NCBI RefSeq assembly: GCF_003289965.1
Contig: NZ_QMBQ01000005.1
Location: forward strand, 496,001-560,000
Direction: 5' to 3'
DNA: 64,000 bases
From: Mesorhizobium atlanticum
Lineage (GTDB): Bacteria; Pseudomonadota; Alphaproteobacteria; Rhizobiales; Rhizobiaceae
Position 1 is the stretch's first letter, and every line of letters begins with the position of its first letter. Of the stretch, positions 1 through 8,441 are shown in pieces. The translations under genes were made by a program, and so were the position numbers. Under the pieces are notes generated by a model, which saw nothing but the letters and a program-made list of their open reading frames with translations, was not told the origin of the DNA and searched no databases.

Positions 1-263
1 CTGGTGAGCTTCTCGCTGACAGTGTCGAAATCCGGAATCCTGTCGAGCAGCCCGAGCGTCGCGACTCCGTCCAGATAGGAATGGTGCGCGAGCCTCTGGG
101 TCAGCTTCGTCTGGCGGTCGCACAGCGTGCGCCACACCGCCTGTTCCTCAGCCGAATAATCGTAGCCTTGCGCCACCGTGAAATCGCTGCGGCACACCGA
201 ATAATCGCCGCGAAGGCCCTGCGCCGCGCATTCGGCGGCGTAATCGGCAACGCTGATCGTCAT
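1..263 (-). CDS. phhA: Phenylalanine 4-monooxygenase, N-terminal part (runs off the left edge)
   Basis: The enzyme hydroxylates L-phenylalanine to L-tyrosine with Fe(II) and tetrahydropterin. Only the first ~87 residues are in the window, so the iron-binding His/His/Glu residues are not visible. The visible part (MTISVADYAAECAAQGLRGD at the start, later LAHHSYLDGV and LLDRIPDFD) matches my memory of rhizobial PhhA. Two ATGs are adjacent (266 and 263); the second sits 5 nt from an AGGAGG and is preferred. It diverges from an Lrp/AsnC regulator 140 bp away, which is the usual arrangement for an amino-acid catabolic gene and its regulator. Confidence 0.85.
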   Translation of the reverse strand, partial: MTISVADYAAECAAQGLRGDYSVCRSDFTVAQGYDYSAEEQAVWRTLCDRQTKLTQRLAHHSYLDGVATLGLLDRIPDFDTVSEKLT

Positions 264-402
264 CATATCCTCCTCAAGATCGTGATCCGTGGATCGTGGA
301 GGGAAGTGTAGGAGCGATCGCTGAGGCAAATCAGCCCTTGTTTGTAGCTAGTCTGCTGATTTTGAGGTAAAATAACTCAGCTCAACACGAGGGCGAGGAA
401 AC
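264..402. promoter_or_regulatory. Divergent phhA / Lrp-family intergenic region
   Basis: The 139-bp gap separates two divergent genes. An AT-rich imperfect palindrome lies at 355-381: ATTTT and AAAAT arms at 359-363 and 369-373, flanked by GCTGA and TCAGC. Lrp/AsnC proteins bind AT-rich imperfect palindromes of about this size, so it may be the regulator's site. That role is inferred from position only. Confidence 0.4.
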
Positions 403-879
403 ATGCCTCAGTTCGACGATTTCGAAATCAAGATGCTCGATATCCTGCAGCGCGACGGACGCAAGCCCGTGTCGGAGCTGGCGCAGGAGATCGGCCTGTC
501 GACCACGCCTTGCGCGCGCCGCTTCGAGGCCTTGCAGGAAACCGGCATCATCAAGGGCTTTGCCGCCGTGCTCAGCCGCCGCGCCGTCGGCCTGACGGTC
601 GAGGTGTTCATCCAGGTGCGGCTGGTCAGCCACAGCGACGGCTCGCCCGAAAGCTTCATCGCCGCCGTGCAGCGCATGGACGAGGTTTCGTCCTGCTGGA
701 CGATGACCGGCGACCACGATTTCCTGCTGCATGTCATGGTCCCGTCGGTGGACGATTTGAACGCCTTCGTCATGCATCGGCTGATGCGGCTGCCCGGCGT
801 ACGCGACGTCCACACGCAACTGGTGCTGCAGAACATCAAGGGCCCCGGCCATGTGCCGCTCAGCCATCTGCGGCGCTGA
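403..879 (+). CDS. Lrp/AsnC family transcriptional regulator
   Basis: A 158-aa protein of the normal Lrp/AsnC length. An N-terminal winged helix-turn-helix spans about residues 1-60 (DDFEIKMLDILQRDGRKPVS, then SELAQEIGLSTTPCARRFEAL). A C-terminal RAM/effector-binding domain spans about 68-150 and carries the MTGDHDFLLHVMV strand. These proteins form dimers to octamers and respond to amino acids. The start is an ATG behind GAGGAAAC. It is transcribed away from phhA, so it most likely controls that gene in response to Phe or Tyr, as Lrp-type PhhR-like or AldR regulators do. The ligand is an inference. Confidence 0.85.
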   Translation: MPQFDDFEIKMLDILQRDGRKPVSELAQEIGLSTTPCARRFEALQETGIIKGFAAVLSRRAVGLTVEVFIQVRLVSHSDGSPESFIAAVQRMDEVSSCWTMTGDHDFLLHVMVPSVDDLNAFVMHRLMRLPGVRDVHTQLVLQNIKGPGHVPLSHLRR

Positions 880-982
880 TCCGGTCAAATCTGGCGAAAA
901 GCTGCTTGGAAACTGCTGAACCGGGCCAAGGCTGCTTCGACATCGGCGATTAGCACAAGCGGACCCAACATGGAGGTCCGCC

Positions 983-2533
983 TTGAACATCGTGCTGATC
1001 AATCCGCCGCACACCGCCATCGGCAGCCGCGTGCCCGACGACCATTTGCCGCCGCTCGGCCTGCTGGCGATCGGCGGGCCACTTATCGATTCCGGCCATC
1101 AGGTCCAGCTGGTCGATGGCGAGTTCGGGCCGATGCCGCTTGGGTCGCTTGTCGACGAGGCTCTGCGCGGCGATCCGGACTTCGTCCTGATCGGCCATTC
1201 CGGCTCGACCTCGGCGCATCCGACGGCCTTGAAGATCGCCGAAATGATCAAGGCGCGCGCGCCGGGCGTCATCGTCATCTATGGCGGCGTCTTCCCGACC
1301 TATCACTGGCGCGACATCCTGGCCGCGACCGACGTCTTCGACTTCATCGTGCGCGGCGAGGGCGAGGCGACCGCGACGGCACTGGTCGAGGCGATCGAGA
1401 TGCGCCAGCCGGTGGCAAGCGTCGCCGGCATCGCCTATCGCGACGATTTCGGTCGCGCCGTCGCCACGCAACCGGCGATGACCATTGCCGATCTCGACGC
1501 CTATCGCGTCGGCTGGGAGTTGATCGACCATCGCCGCTACTCCTATTGGGGCGGCAAGCGGGCGGTGGTCATGCAGTTCTCGCGCGGCTGCCCGCATCTG
1601 TGCAACTATTGCGGCCAGCGCGGCTTCTGGACCCGTTGGCGGCATCGCGATCCGCTAAAGTTCGCAAAAGAAATCGCCTGGCTGCATCGCGAGCACGGCC
1701 TCGAACTGGTCAACTTGGCGGACGAGAACCCGACCTCCTCAAAGAAAGCCTGGCGTGCCTTCCTCGACGCCATGATCGCCGAGAACGTGCCGGTGCTGAT
1801 CGTCGGCTCGACCCGCGCTGACGACATCGTGCGCGACGCCGATATCCTCCACCTTTACCGCAAGGCCGGAATCATCCGCTGGCTGCTCGGCATGGAGAAT
1901 ACCGACGAGGAGACCTTGTCGCTGATCCGCAAGGGCGGCAGCACGAAGTCGGACCGCGAAGCGATCCGGTTGCTCAGGCGGCACGGCATCCTGTCGATGG
2001 CGACCTGGGTTGCCGGCTTCGAGGACGAAACCCTGCGCGACCTGTGGCGCGGCTTCCGCCAGCTCATCGCCTACGATCCCGACCAGATCCAGGCGCTCTA
2101 TGTCACGCCGCATCGCTGGACGCCGTTCTTCCGCATCGCCGCCGACCGCAAGGTGATCCAGAAGGACGTGCGCCTCTGGGATTACAAGCACCAGGTTCTG
2201 CACATGACCCGGCTGAAGCCGTGGATGCTGTTCTTCGCCGTCAAGCTCATCGAAGTCGCCGTGCAGTCGCGACCGAAGGCGCTGGCGCGCATCCTGTTCC
2301 ACCCCGATCCCGAGCAGCGGCATTCGATGCGCTGGTACACCAAGATGGGCCGCCGCGTCTGGTTCCGCGAAGTCTGGGGGTTTCTTGCCCGCGACGGCCG
2401 CGTCAAGGACGGGCCGACGCTCGCCGAATTCTGGGGCGTGCCGCAGGACGCCGAGGAGGAATCGATGATCGTCCGGCGGTCGACACGAAAGCCGGTCGCA
2501 ACTATTGAAGATCGGAGAAGATTAGCCAGCTAA
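983..2533 (+). CDS. B12-binding domain radical SAM protein (BchE/HpnJ-like)
   Basis: A 516-aa protein with an N-terminal cobalamin-binding Rossmann domain (about 1-135; INPPHTAIGSR, then LLAIGGPLIDSGH) followed by a radical SAM TIM barrel. The 4Fe-4S motif is visible as CPHLCNYC, i.e. CxxxCxxC, near residue 201. Family members include anaerobic Mg-protoporphyrin cyclase BchE, hopanoid enzymes and P-methyltransferases. The substrate cannot be read from sequence, and neighbours give no pathway. The start appears to be TTG at 983, six bases after a GGAGGT at 972-977. It stands alone, with the upstream Lrp gene ending 103 bp earlier and convergent argB downstream. Confidence 0.8.
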   Translation: MNIVLINPPHTAIGSRVPDDHLPPLGLLAIGGPLIDSGHQVQLVDGEFGPMPLGSLVDEALRGDPDFVLIGHSGSTSAHPTALKIAEMIKARAPGVIVIYGGVFPTYHWRDILAATDVFDFIVRGEGEATATALVEAIEMRQPVASVAGIAYRDDFGRAVATQPAMTIADLDAYRVGWELIDHRRYSYWGGKRAVVMQFSRGCPHLCNYCGQRGFWTRWRHRDPLKFAKEIAWLHREHGLELVNLADENPTSSKKAWRAFLDAMIAENVPVLIVGSTRADDIVRDADILHLYRKAGIIRWLLGMENTDEETLSLIRKGGSTKSDREAIRLLRRHGILSMATWVAGFEDETLRDLWRGFRQLIAYDPDQIQALYVTPHRWTPFFRIAADRKVIQKDVRLWDYKHQVLHMTRLKPWMLFFAVKLIEVAVQSRPKALARILFHPDPEQRHSMRWYTKMGRRVWFREVWGFLARDGRVKDGPTLAEFWGVPQDAEEESMIVRRSTRKPVATIEDRRRLAS

Positions 2534-2541
2534 TGGACAGC

Positions 2542-2563
2542 TCACCGTTTGCGGAAACGGTGA
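2542..2563. terminator. Bidirectional hairpin between convergent genes
   Basis: A perfect 9-bp inverted repeat, TCACCGTTT / AAACGGTGA, with a 4-base loop, lies between the radical SAM gene and convergent argB. It probably ends both transcripts. The same stem recurs inside repeat elements at about 14.3, 15.1 and 54.9 kb. Confidence 0.6.
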
Positions 2564-2578
2564 ACTTGTCTGCTCTTG

Positions 2579-3472
2579 TTACGGAACGATCAGCGTGCCG
2601 GCGCCATGCTCGGTGAAGAGCTCAAGCAGCACGGAATGCGGCGTCTTTCCGTTGAGGATAACGACGCCCTCGACGCCGCGCTCGATCGCCTCGATGCAGG
2701 TCTCGACCTTCGGGATCATGCCGCCCGACACCGTGCCGTCCTTGATCAGCGCCTTGGCCTCGGCGACGGTCAGCTCGTCGATCAGCTTCTTGTTCTTGTC
2801 GAGCACGCCCGGTACGTCTGTGAGGAACAAGAGTCGCGAGGCGCGGCAGGCGCCGGCAATCGCCCCGGCGAACGTATCGGCGTTGATGTTGTAGGTGTGG
2901 CCGTCGCGGCCCGGCGCCACCGGCGCCAGCACCGGGATCATTTCCGAGCGCGCCAAAAGATCGAGCAGCGTGCGGTCGACCTCGACCGGCTCGCCGACGA
3001 AGCCGAGATCCAGCACCCGTTCGATATTGGAGTCGGGGTCGATCATGGTCTTGCGCGCTTTTTCGGCGAACACCATGTTGCCGTCCTTGCCGCAAAGCCC
3101 GATCGCCCACTCGCCCTCGGCGTTGATCAGCGCCACGATCTCCTTGTTGATCGAGCCCGCCAGCACCATCTCGACGATCTCGACCGTCTTCTGGTCGGTG
3201 ACGCGCAAGCCCCCCTCGAACTTGGATTCGATGCCCATCTTGGTCAGCATCGCGCCGATCTGCGGTCCGCCGCCATGCACGACGATCGGGTTGACGCCAG
3301 ACTGTTTCAACAGCGCGATGTCGCGGGCGAAGGCCTTGCCCAACTCGGTATCGCCCATGGCATGGCCGCCATATTTCACCACCACCGTCTTGTTCTCGTA
3401 GCGCTGCATGTAAGGCAGCGCGCGCGAGAGCAGCGCGGCCTGCATTTCGGCGTTGGCGGCGATGTCCGTCAT
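2579..3472 (-). CDS. argB: Acetylglutamate kinase
   Basis: ArgB phosphorylates N-acetyl-L-glutamate with ATP, the second step of the acetylated arginine pathway, in the cytoplasm. The 297-aa protein is full length for the family. Visible motifs are the glycine-rich VVVKYGGHAMG near residue 35, VVHGGGPQIG near 65, the FEGGLRVT segment, and the C-terminal SGGMIPKVETC and NGKTPHSVLLELFT typical of arginine-sensitive amino-acid kinases. The ATG start gives the family-typical N-terminus. In many rhizobia argB directly follows engB and the rnpA/yidC block. Here engB lies about 12 kb away, so the block has been opened. Confidence 0.95.
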   Translation of the reverse strand: MTDIAANAEMQAALLSRALPYMQRYENKTVVVKYGGHAMGDTELGKAFARDIALLKQSGVNPIVVHGGGPQIGAMLTKMGIESKFEGGLRVTDQKTVEIVEMVLAGSINKEIVALINAEGEWAIGLCGKDGNMVFAEKARKTMIDPDSNIERVLDLGFVGEPVEVDRTLLDLLARSEMIPVLAPVAPGRDGHTYNINADTFAGAIAGACRASRLLFLTDVPGVLDKNKKLIDELTVAEAKALIKDGTVSGGMIPKVETCIEAIERGVEGVVILNGKTPHSVLLELFTEHGAGTLIVP

Positions 3473-3491
3473 CGGTATCGATCCCAGCTGA

Positions 3492-3536
3492 GCATGTCTC
3501 CCGAAAGTGAGTGCCGGTTTCGGGATGAAGACATGC
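3492..3536. repeat. 45-bp palindromic intergenic repeat, family A copy 1
   Basis: It begins GCATGTCTCCCGAAAGT and ends GACATGC, giving an imperfect palindrome. The copy at 53309-53353 has the same length and differs at only four positions. Both are intergenic, as expected of rhizobial mosaic intergenic elements. Confidence 0.8.
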
Positions 3537-3716
3537 TTGAAATCAGAGTTAAAGCGTGATTGGCGGCCTCTTAGCGGGAATTGCCGCAGGCCGCAAACGG
3601 CTTTGCGGTCACAATGACGAAATCTGCCAATTCCCCGGCACAGGGATTTTGACCGTCGGCCATGTCTGCGTTGGCAGGCGGCATGCGTTGGCGAGTGGCT
3701 GAAACGCCCACCCAGT

Positions 3717-3840
3717 CGTCATCCACGGGCGGAGCAAGGAGCGAAGCGACCCGCGCAGACCCGAGGATCATTCGGTGACGCATGAGCGCTGCCGCGGTGC
3801 AGAATTCTGCTCCGCTGCGCCCTTCGATCAAGGTCGTTGC
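3717..3840. repeat. Palindromic intergenic repeat, family C copy 1
   Basis: It shares GACCCGAGGATC, GGTGCAGAATTCTG and, in inverted orientation, a 24-nt block containing GGAGCAAGGAGCGAAGCGAC with the element at 21833-21997. The shuffled order of shared blocks suggests rearranged, non-autonomous elements. Confidence 0.7.
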
Positions 3841-3870
3841 AAATAGATCGCAATCTTCTAATTTGCCGCC

Positions 3871-4410
3871 ATGGCGCCGCAGGACATCAGCAAGCTGATC
3901 GTCCGGACTTCGATGAAGGACCGGGCCGCGTTCGATCTGCTTTACCGGCAGACCAGCGCGAAACTTTTCGGTGTCTGCCTGCGTGTCTTGAAGGACAGGG
4001 GAGATGCGGAAGAAGCGCTGCAGGAGGTCTTCGTCAAGATATGGACGAAGGCGGACCGTTTCGCGGTTTCCGATCTGAGCCCGATTTCCTGGCTGGTGGC
4101 CATTGCGCGCAACCATGCGATCGATCGCATCCGGTCGCGGCGCAGTCCTTCCGCCAACATCGATGTGGCCCTCGACGTCGCCGATCCGACGCCGGGACCC
4201 GAGGCGATGGCTGTGGCGGGCGGCGAGGCCGAACGCATCCACCATTGCCTCGACGAACTTGAACAAGACCGGGCGGCGGCCGTCCGGGGCGCCTATTTGA
4301 GCGGCGAAAGCTATGCCGAGCTGGCGGAGCGCTTCAAGGTTCCGCTGAACACGATGCGGACCTGGCTGCGCAGAAGCCTGCTCAAACTGAGGGAATGCCT
4401 GGAAAGATGA
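3871..4410 (+). CDS. ECF RNA polymerase sigma factor (SigK-like)
   Basis: A 179-aa sigma-70 factor with only regions 2 and 4. Region 2 is seen at about 20-90 (FDLLYRQTSAKLFGVCLRVL, then DAEEALQEVFVKIW and ISWLVAIARNHAIDRIRSRR). Region 4 follows at about 125-178 (YLSGESYAELAERFKVPLNT, then MRTWLRRSLLKLRECL). It directs RNA polymerase to a small set of promoters. Its stop codon overlaps the next gene by ATGA, so the two are translationally coupled, and that gene is its predicted anti-sigma factor. No clear Shine-Dalgarno precedes the ATG. The sigK-rskA-fasciclin order suggests a redox or cell-envelope stress response. Confidence 0.88.
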   Translation: MAPQDISKLIVRTSMKDRAAFDLLYRQTSAKLFGVCLRVLKDRGDAEEALQEVFVKIWTKADRFAVSDLSPISWLVAIARNHAIDRIRSRRSPSANIDVALDVADPTPGPEAMAVAGGEAERIHHCLDELEQDRAAAVRGAYLSGESYAELAERFKVPLNTMRTWLRRSLLKLRECLER

Positions 4411-5123
4411 CGCTGGCGGAAGACAACGGACCGGAACGTGGAGGCGACGACCTGCTCGCCGCCGAATACGTTCTCGGCGTTCTGCCAGCCGACGAACGGC
4501 AGATCGCGTCCCGTCGCATCGACACCGAGACGGCATTCGCCCGCCTGGTCGATGCCTGGGAGGTCCATTTCGCGCCGATGGCCGCCGCCTATGCCGCGGT
4601 CGAGCCGCCGGCGTCGGTCAAGGTGGCGATCGACCGCCGCCTGTTCGCGTCGACGGCTTCCACATCCCCGGCGCCCGGTGGGAGCCTATGGACGAGCCTT
4701 GCCTTTTGGCGCGGTCTCGCTGCCGCGGCCATTGCCGCTTTGGCCGTCTATGTCGCCCTGCCTTACGTCAATCCGCCGGTTCAGCCGCCCAGGCTGGTCG
4801 CCTCGCTCGCCGCCGACAACAGCAACGTCAAATACCTCGCCGTCTATGACGCCGCCCGCCACGAGGTCGGCCTGTCGCTGGTCTCCGGCGATCACGGTGC
4901 CGGCAAGGACTTCGAGCTGTGGATGATCGAGGGCAAGAACGCGCCGGTCTCGATGGGCGTCATCCCGGCCGGCCAGACCGCGCGCATGGCCGTTACCCCG
5001 GCCGTCCAGCAGAAGCTCGCGCAGGGCGCCGTGCTCGCCGTCAGCCTCGAGCCTGCCGGCGGCTCGCCGACCGGCCAGCCGACTGGCCCTGTCGTTGCCG
5101 CGGGTGACCTGAAGGGCATCTGA
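4407..5123 (+). CDS. Anti-sigma factor, RskA-like, membrane anchored
   Basis: A 238-aa protein. The N-terminal anti-sigma helix bundle (LLAAEYVLGVLPADERQIAS near residues 15-35) is followed by one membrane segment near 95-112 (FWRGLAAAAIAALAVYVAL) and a periplasmic RskA domain with DFELWMIEG and PVSMGVIPAGQ. The N-terminal part would hold the upstream sigma factor at the membrane until a periplasmic signal acts. Start chosen at 4407 (ATGA overlap with the sigma stop); an in-frame ATG at 4395 is also possible. Confidence 0.85.
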   Translation: MTLAEDNGPERGGDDLLAAEYVLGVLPADERQIASRRIDTETAFARLVDAWEVHFAPMAAAYAAVEPPASVKVAIDRRLFASTASTSPAPGGSLWTSLAFWRGLAAAAIAALAVYVALPYVNPPVQPPRLVASLAADNSNVKYLAVYDAARHEVGLSLVSGDHGAGKDFELWMIEGKNAPVSMGVIPAGQTARMAVTPAVQQKLAQGAVLAVSLEPAGGSPTGQPTGPVVAAGDLKGI

Positions 5124-5261
5124 CCGCCGCTTCGGCATAGTCGCGCCCATGAAGACCAATCGAAGTCTATCTTCTTCCTGCCGAAGGCAGGGAAAGTCTG
5201 TGGCCGCCATGGGCGGGGCGGACAAAAATAAATCGCACGAGAAAAAATCTTGCGACTGCCG

Positions 5262-5290
5262 TGAAACTAGATTTTTGGCGCGCCCGTATC
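5262..5290 (+). promoter_or_regulatory. Possible ECF-type promoter of the fasciclin gene
   Basis: TGAAAC (5262-5267) and CGTATC (5285-5290) are separated by 17 bases. This resembles the GAAC / CGT pattern of ECF promoters and lies about 50 bp before the fasciclin start. It could be the target of the sigma factor at 3871. No matching copy was seen before the sigma gene itself. Confidence 0.35.
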
Positions 5291-5338
5291 TCCTCGTGTT
5301 CCCAAGAATGGGAAAAACAACCCGAGGAGACTGACACA

Positions 5339-5893
5339 ATGCGTAAACTCGCTACCCTTTTGCTCGCTTCTACGCTCGGCCTTTCCGCGCTTGGCGCCGT
5401 TGCCTATGCCAACCCGATGGTCGGCGGCGCGCCGATGTATGCCAAGAAGAACATCATCGAGAACGCCGTCAATTCGAAGGATCACACCACGCTGGTCGCC
5501 GCCGTCAAGGCCGCCGGCCTCGTCGACACGCTGCAGGGCGCCGGTCCCTTCACCGTCTTCGCGCCGACCAATGAGGCCTTTGCAGCGCTGCCGCCGGGCA
5601 CGGTCGATACGCTGCTCAAGCCCGAGAACAAGGACAAGCTGACCAAGGTGCTCACCTGCCATGTCGTCGCCGCCAAGGCGCTGGCGGCCGACGTGGCCAA
5701 GATGGCCAAGGCCGATGGCGGCGCCCATCAGGTCAAGACGGTCGGCGGCTGCGAGCTCACGCTGAAGGCTGAGAAGGGCAAGGTCACCGTCACCGACGAG
5801 AACGGCAATGTCGCCCATGTCACCATCGCCGATGTCCGCCAGTCGAACGGCGTCATCCACGTCATCGACAAGGTTCTCTTGCCGAAGATGTAA
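5339..5893 (+). CDS. Secreted fasciclin (FAS1) domain protein
   Basis: A 184-aa protein with a Sec signal peptide (RKLATLLLASTLGLSALGAV, cleavage near AYA-N) and one FAS1 domain. The H1 motif FTVFAPTNEAFAALP lies near residue 78 and the H2-like VIHVIDKVLLP is at the C-terminus. FAS1 domains mediate adhesion or envelope functions; no enzyme activity is known. ATG at 5339 follows CCCGAGGAGACTGACACA and is the start that leaves a clean signal peptide; an upstream in-frame ATG at 5261 would hide it. The sigma and anti-sigma genes upstream fit a regulon of this one envelope protein. Confidence 0.88.
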   Translation: MRKLATLLLASTLGLSALGAVAYANPMVGGAPMYAKKNIIENAVNSKDHTTLVAAVKAAGLVDTLQGAGPFTVFAPTNEAFAALPPGTVDTLLKPENKDKLTKVLTCHVVAAKALAADVAKMAKADGGAHQVKTVGGCELTLKAEKGKVTVTDENGNVAHVTIADVRQSNGVIHVIDKVLLPKM

Positions 5894-6095
5894 CAAAGCG
5901 GGCCTGGTCGGCGAAGACATGGCTGAGCGCCGGCCGCGACATCCAAGATCCGCGCCGCCGGCAAGGGTGTGCTCCGCGTCGCGCCGCAAGGGCGGCGCGG
6001 AGCAGCATGCTCAAAACAATAATGGATAGGGCGTCACCGGCTTTTGATTTCCGGGCGGTGTCCTATCTTGGCAAAATGCGTCAGGAGGAACGGCC

Positions 6096-6599
<504 letters not shown>

Positions 6600-6614
6600 A
6601 CAGTTCGAAAAGAA

Positions 6615-6648
6615 TGACCCCGGAAATCGTCGCCGATTTCCGGGGTCA
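6615..6648. terminator. Bidirectional terminator hairpin between msrB and emrB
   Basis: A perfect 15-bp stem (TGACCCCGGAAATCG and its complement) with a 4-base loop lies between two convergent genes. There is no long T run on either side, but position and stem strength support termination. Confidence 0.65.
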
Positions 6649-6682
6649 CGCGTTGAGGTAGCCAGGCGGGGGTTCCGGCTCC

Positions 6683-8296
6683 TCAATGGCCTCCGCCGCC
6701 ACCGCCGCCCTGCTGCGCCGGCTTGTTGATGAACAGCACGAAGAATCCGAGCGAGGCGAACAGCACCGTCAGCATCATGAACACGTCCATGAAGGACAAC
6801 AGCGCCGCCTGCTGATGCACCATGCCCGACAGTTTCGAGATCGCGGCGCTTGTCGCGTCGAGGCCGGCGGTCTGCTCGAAGTTCAGCGTCATGTTCTGCA
6901 GCTTGCTCTGCGCGGCCTGGCTGCCCCACTGCACATGCTCGGCGAGCCGCGCATAGTGGAAAGCGTTGCGGTTGATCAGCACCGTGTTGATCAGCGCGAG
7001 GCCGACGGCGCCGCCGAGGTTGCGGGTCAGGTTGAACAGGCCCGACGCATTCTTCAGCCGTTCTGGCGGTAAAGTGCCGAGCGCGATGTTGTTGATCGGC
7101 ACCATGCACAGCATCATCGAGCAGCCACGCAGGATCTGCGGGATCAAGAGCTCATAGAAATCCCAGTCCGCTGTGAGATGCGTCATCCACCACGTGCCGG
7201 TGGCGAAGCCGACGAAGCCGATCATCATCATCAGCCTGAGATCGATCTTGTTCGACAGGATGCCGGCGACCGGCGCGGTGAAGAACATCGCCAGGCCGCT
7301 GACGAACAGCGCCTCGCCGATCATCATCGAATCGTAGCCGCGGATGCGTCCGAGGAACACCGGATAGAGATAGGTCAGCCCGTAAAGGCCGATGCCGACG
7401 ACGAAGGAGAACAGCGAACCGAAGGCGAAGTTGATGTTGCTGAAGGCCCTGAGGTCGACGATAGGCTCCTCGGCGGTGAAGACGCGCCAGAAGAAGATCA
7501 CGCCGCCGATGGTCATGATAACGGCGCAGGCAAAGACTGCCGGCTCCTGCAGCCAGTCATGGTTCGGGCCTTCCTCCAGCACATATTCCATGCAGCCGAG
7601 GAAGGCGGCCATGCCGATCAGGCCCCACCAGTCGAACTTGGAGAACAGTTTCAGGTTGGGCTTGTCGAAATCGATCAGTGCCCACGCCGCCGTCGCAACT
7701 AGGATGCCCGGCACGACATTGATCAGGAACAGCCAGTGCCAGGACATGGCATGGCTGATATAGCCGCCCACCGTCGGGCCGATCGTCGGCGCCAGCGTCG
7801 CCACCAGGCCGATCATCGGCGAGACGACGGCGCGCTTGGAGGGCGGGAAGATGGTGAAGGCGGCCGCGAACACGCTGGGGATCATGCCGCCGCCGATAAA
7901 GCCCTGGATGGCGCGGTAGACGATCATCTGGTCGATGTTGGTGGCGGTCGCTGCCAGCGCGCTGGCCGCGGTGAAGCCGGCGGCCGCGGTGGTGAACAGC
8001 ACGCGCGTCGACAGCATGCGGCTGAGGAAGCCCGACAGCGGGATCATCACCACCTCGGCGATCAGGTAGGCGGTCTGCACCCACGGGATCTCGTCGGAAC
8101 TGGCGCTCAGGCCCGCCTGGATCTCCGACAGCGAGGCCGAGACGATCTGGATGTCGAGGATCGCCATGAACATGCCGAACACCATCGCCAGGAAGGCGAC
8201 GACGCGGCGCACAGGCATATGGTCCGCGGGCAGCGCCGGCGCAGCGGCTGCCGGACGTGCGGGCATTGATCCTGCGGTAATTGTTGCGGTTGCCAT
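6683..8296 (-). CDS. emrB: DHA2-family MFS efflux permease (EmrB-like)
   Basis: A 537-aa inner-membrane proton/drug antiporter with about 14 membrane helices. Visible marks are the start of TM1 (RRVVAFLAMVFGMFMAILDI), the motif C region (GLVATLAPTIGPTVGGYISH) and a glycine-rich tail (QQGGGGGGGH). With an EmrA adaptor it exports hydrophobic compounds through an outer-membrane channel, which is not encoded nearby. Start ATG follows GGAGGCC. It lies 145 bp downstream of emrA, and a palindromic repeat sits in that gap. Both are probably controlled by the divergent TetR gene. Confidence 0.9.
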   Translation of the reverse strand: MATATITAGSMPARPAAAAPALPADHMPVRRVVAFLAMVFGMFMAILDIQIVSASLSEIQAGLSASSDEIPWVQTAYLIAEVVMIPLSGFLSRMLSTRVLFTTAAAGFTAASALAATATNIDQMIVYRAIQGFIGGGMIPSVFAAAFTIFPPSKRAVVSPMIGLVATLAPTIGPTVGGYISHAMSWHWLFLINVVPGILVATAAWALIDFDKPNLKLFSKFDWWGLIGMAAFLGCMEYVLEEGPNHDWLQEPAVFACAVIMTIGGVIFFWRVFTAEEPIVDLRAFSNINFAFGSLFSFVVGIGLYGLTYLYPVFLGRIRGYDSMMIGEALFVSGLAMFFTAPVAGILSNKIDLRLMMMIGFVGFATGTWWMTHLTADWDFYELLIPQILRGCSMMLCMVPINNIALGTLPPERLKNASGLFNLTRNLGGAVGLALINTVLINRNAFHYARLAEHVQWGSQAAQSKLQNMTLNFEQTAGLDATSAAISKLSGMVHQQAALLSFMDVFMMLTVLFASLGFFVLFINKPAQQGGGGGGGH

Positions 8297-8310
8297 CTCA
8301 TGGCCTCCCT

Positions 8311-8390
8311 GAGCAATTCCAGGACAACCGCGTGGCGGGTTCTGTCCGGAAATGCGTCGAAACAGTTGGTCGGAGCGGCTCTGCCGCTCG
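8311..8390. repeat. Palindromic intergenic repeat, family B, within the emrA-emrB gap
   Basis: It begins GAGCAATTCCAGGA and continues through a CCGGAAATGCGTCGAAAC segment like the elements near 15.0, 20.4, 39.8 and 54.9 kb. It lies between two genes of one operon and may alter mRNA stability there. Confidence 0.6.
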
Positions 8391-8441
8391 GAAGCAGGCT
8401 GGGCGGCTCGGCGCTCGAATGGCCACCGAACCGCCCCCCGA

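Larger units (their letters stand above)
3473..3870. other. 398-bp intergenic region with two repeat elements
   Basis: No gene is supported here. It carries a 45-bp palindromic repeat copy (3492-3536) and a second mobile-looking palindromic repeat (3717-3840), both with a second copy elsewhere in the window. A 966-bp reverse frame overlaps this region and the sigma factor but lacks any family resemblance. Confidence 0.6.

Noticed and set aside
3571..4536. 321-codon minus-strand frame opposite the sigma factor
   Set aside because: It covers a repeat and the sigma gene's reverse strand; no recognisable motif or ribosome site.
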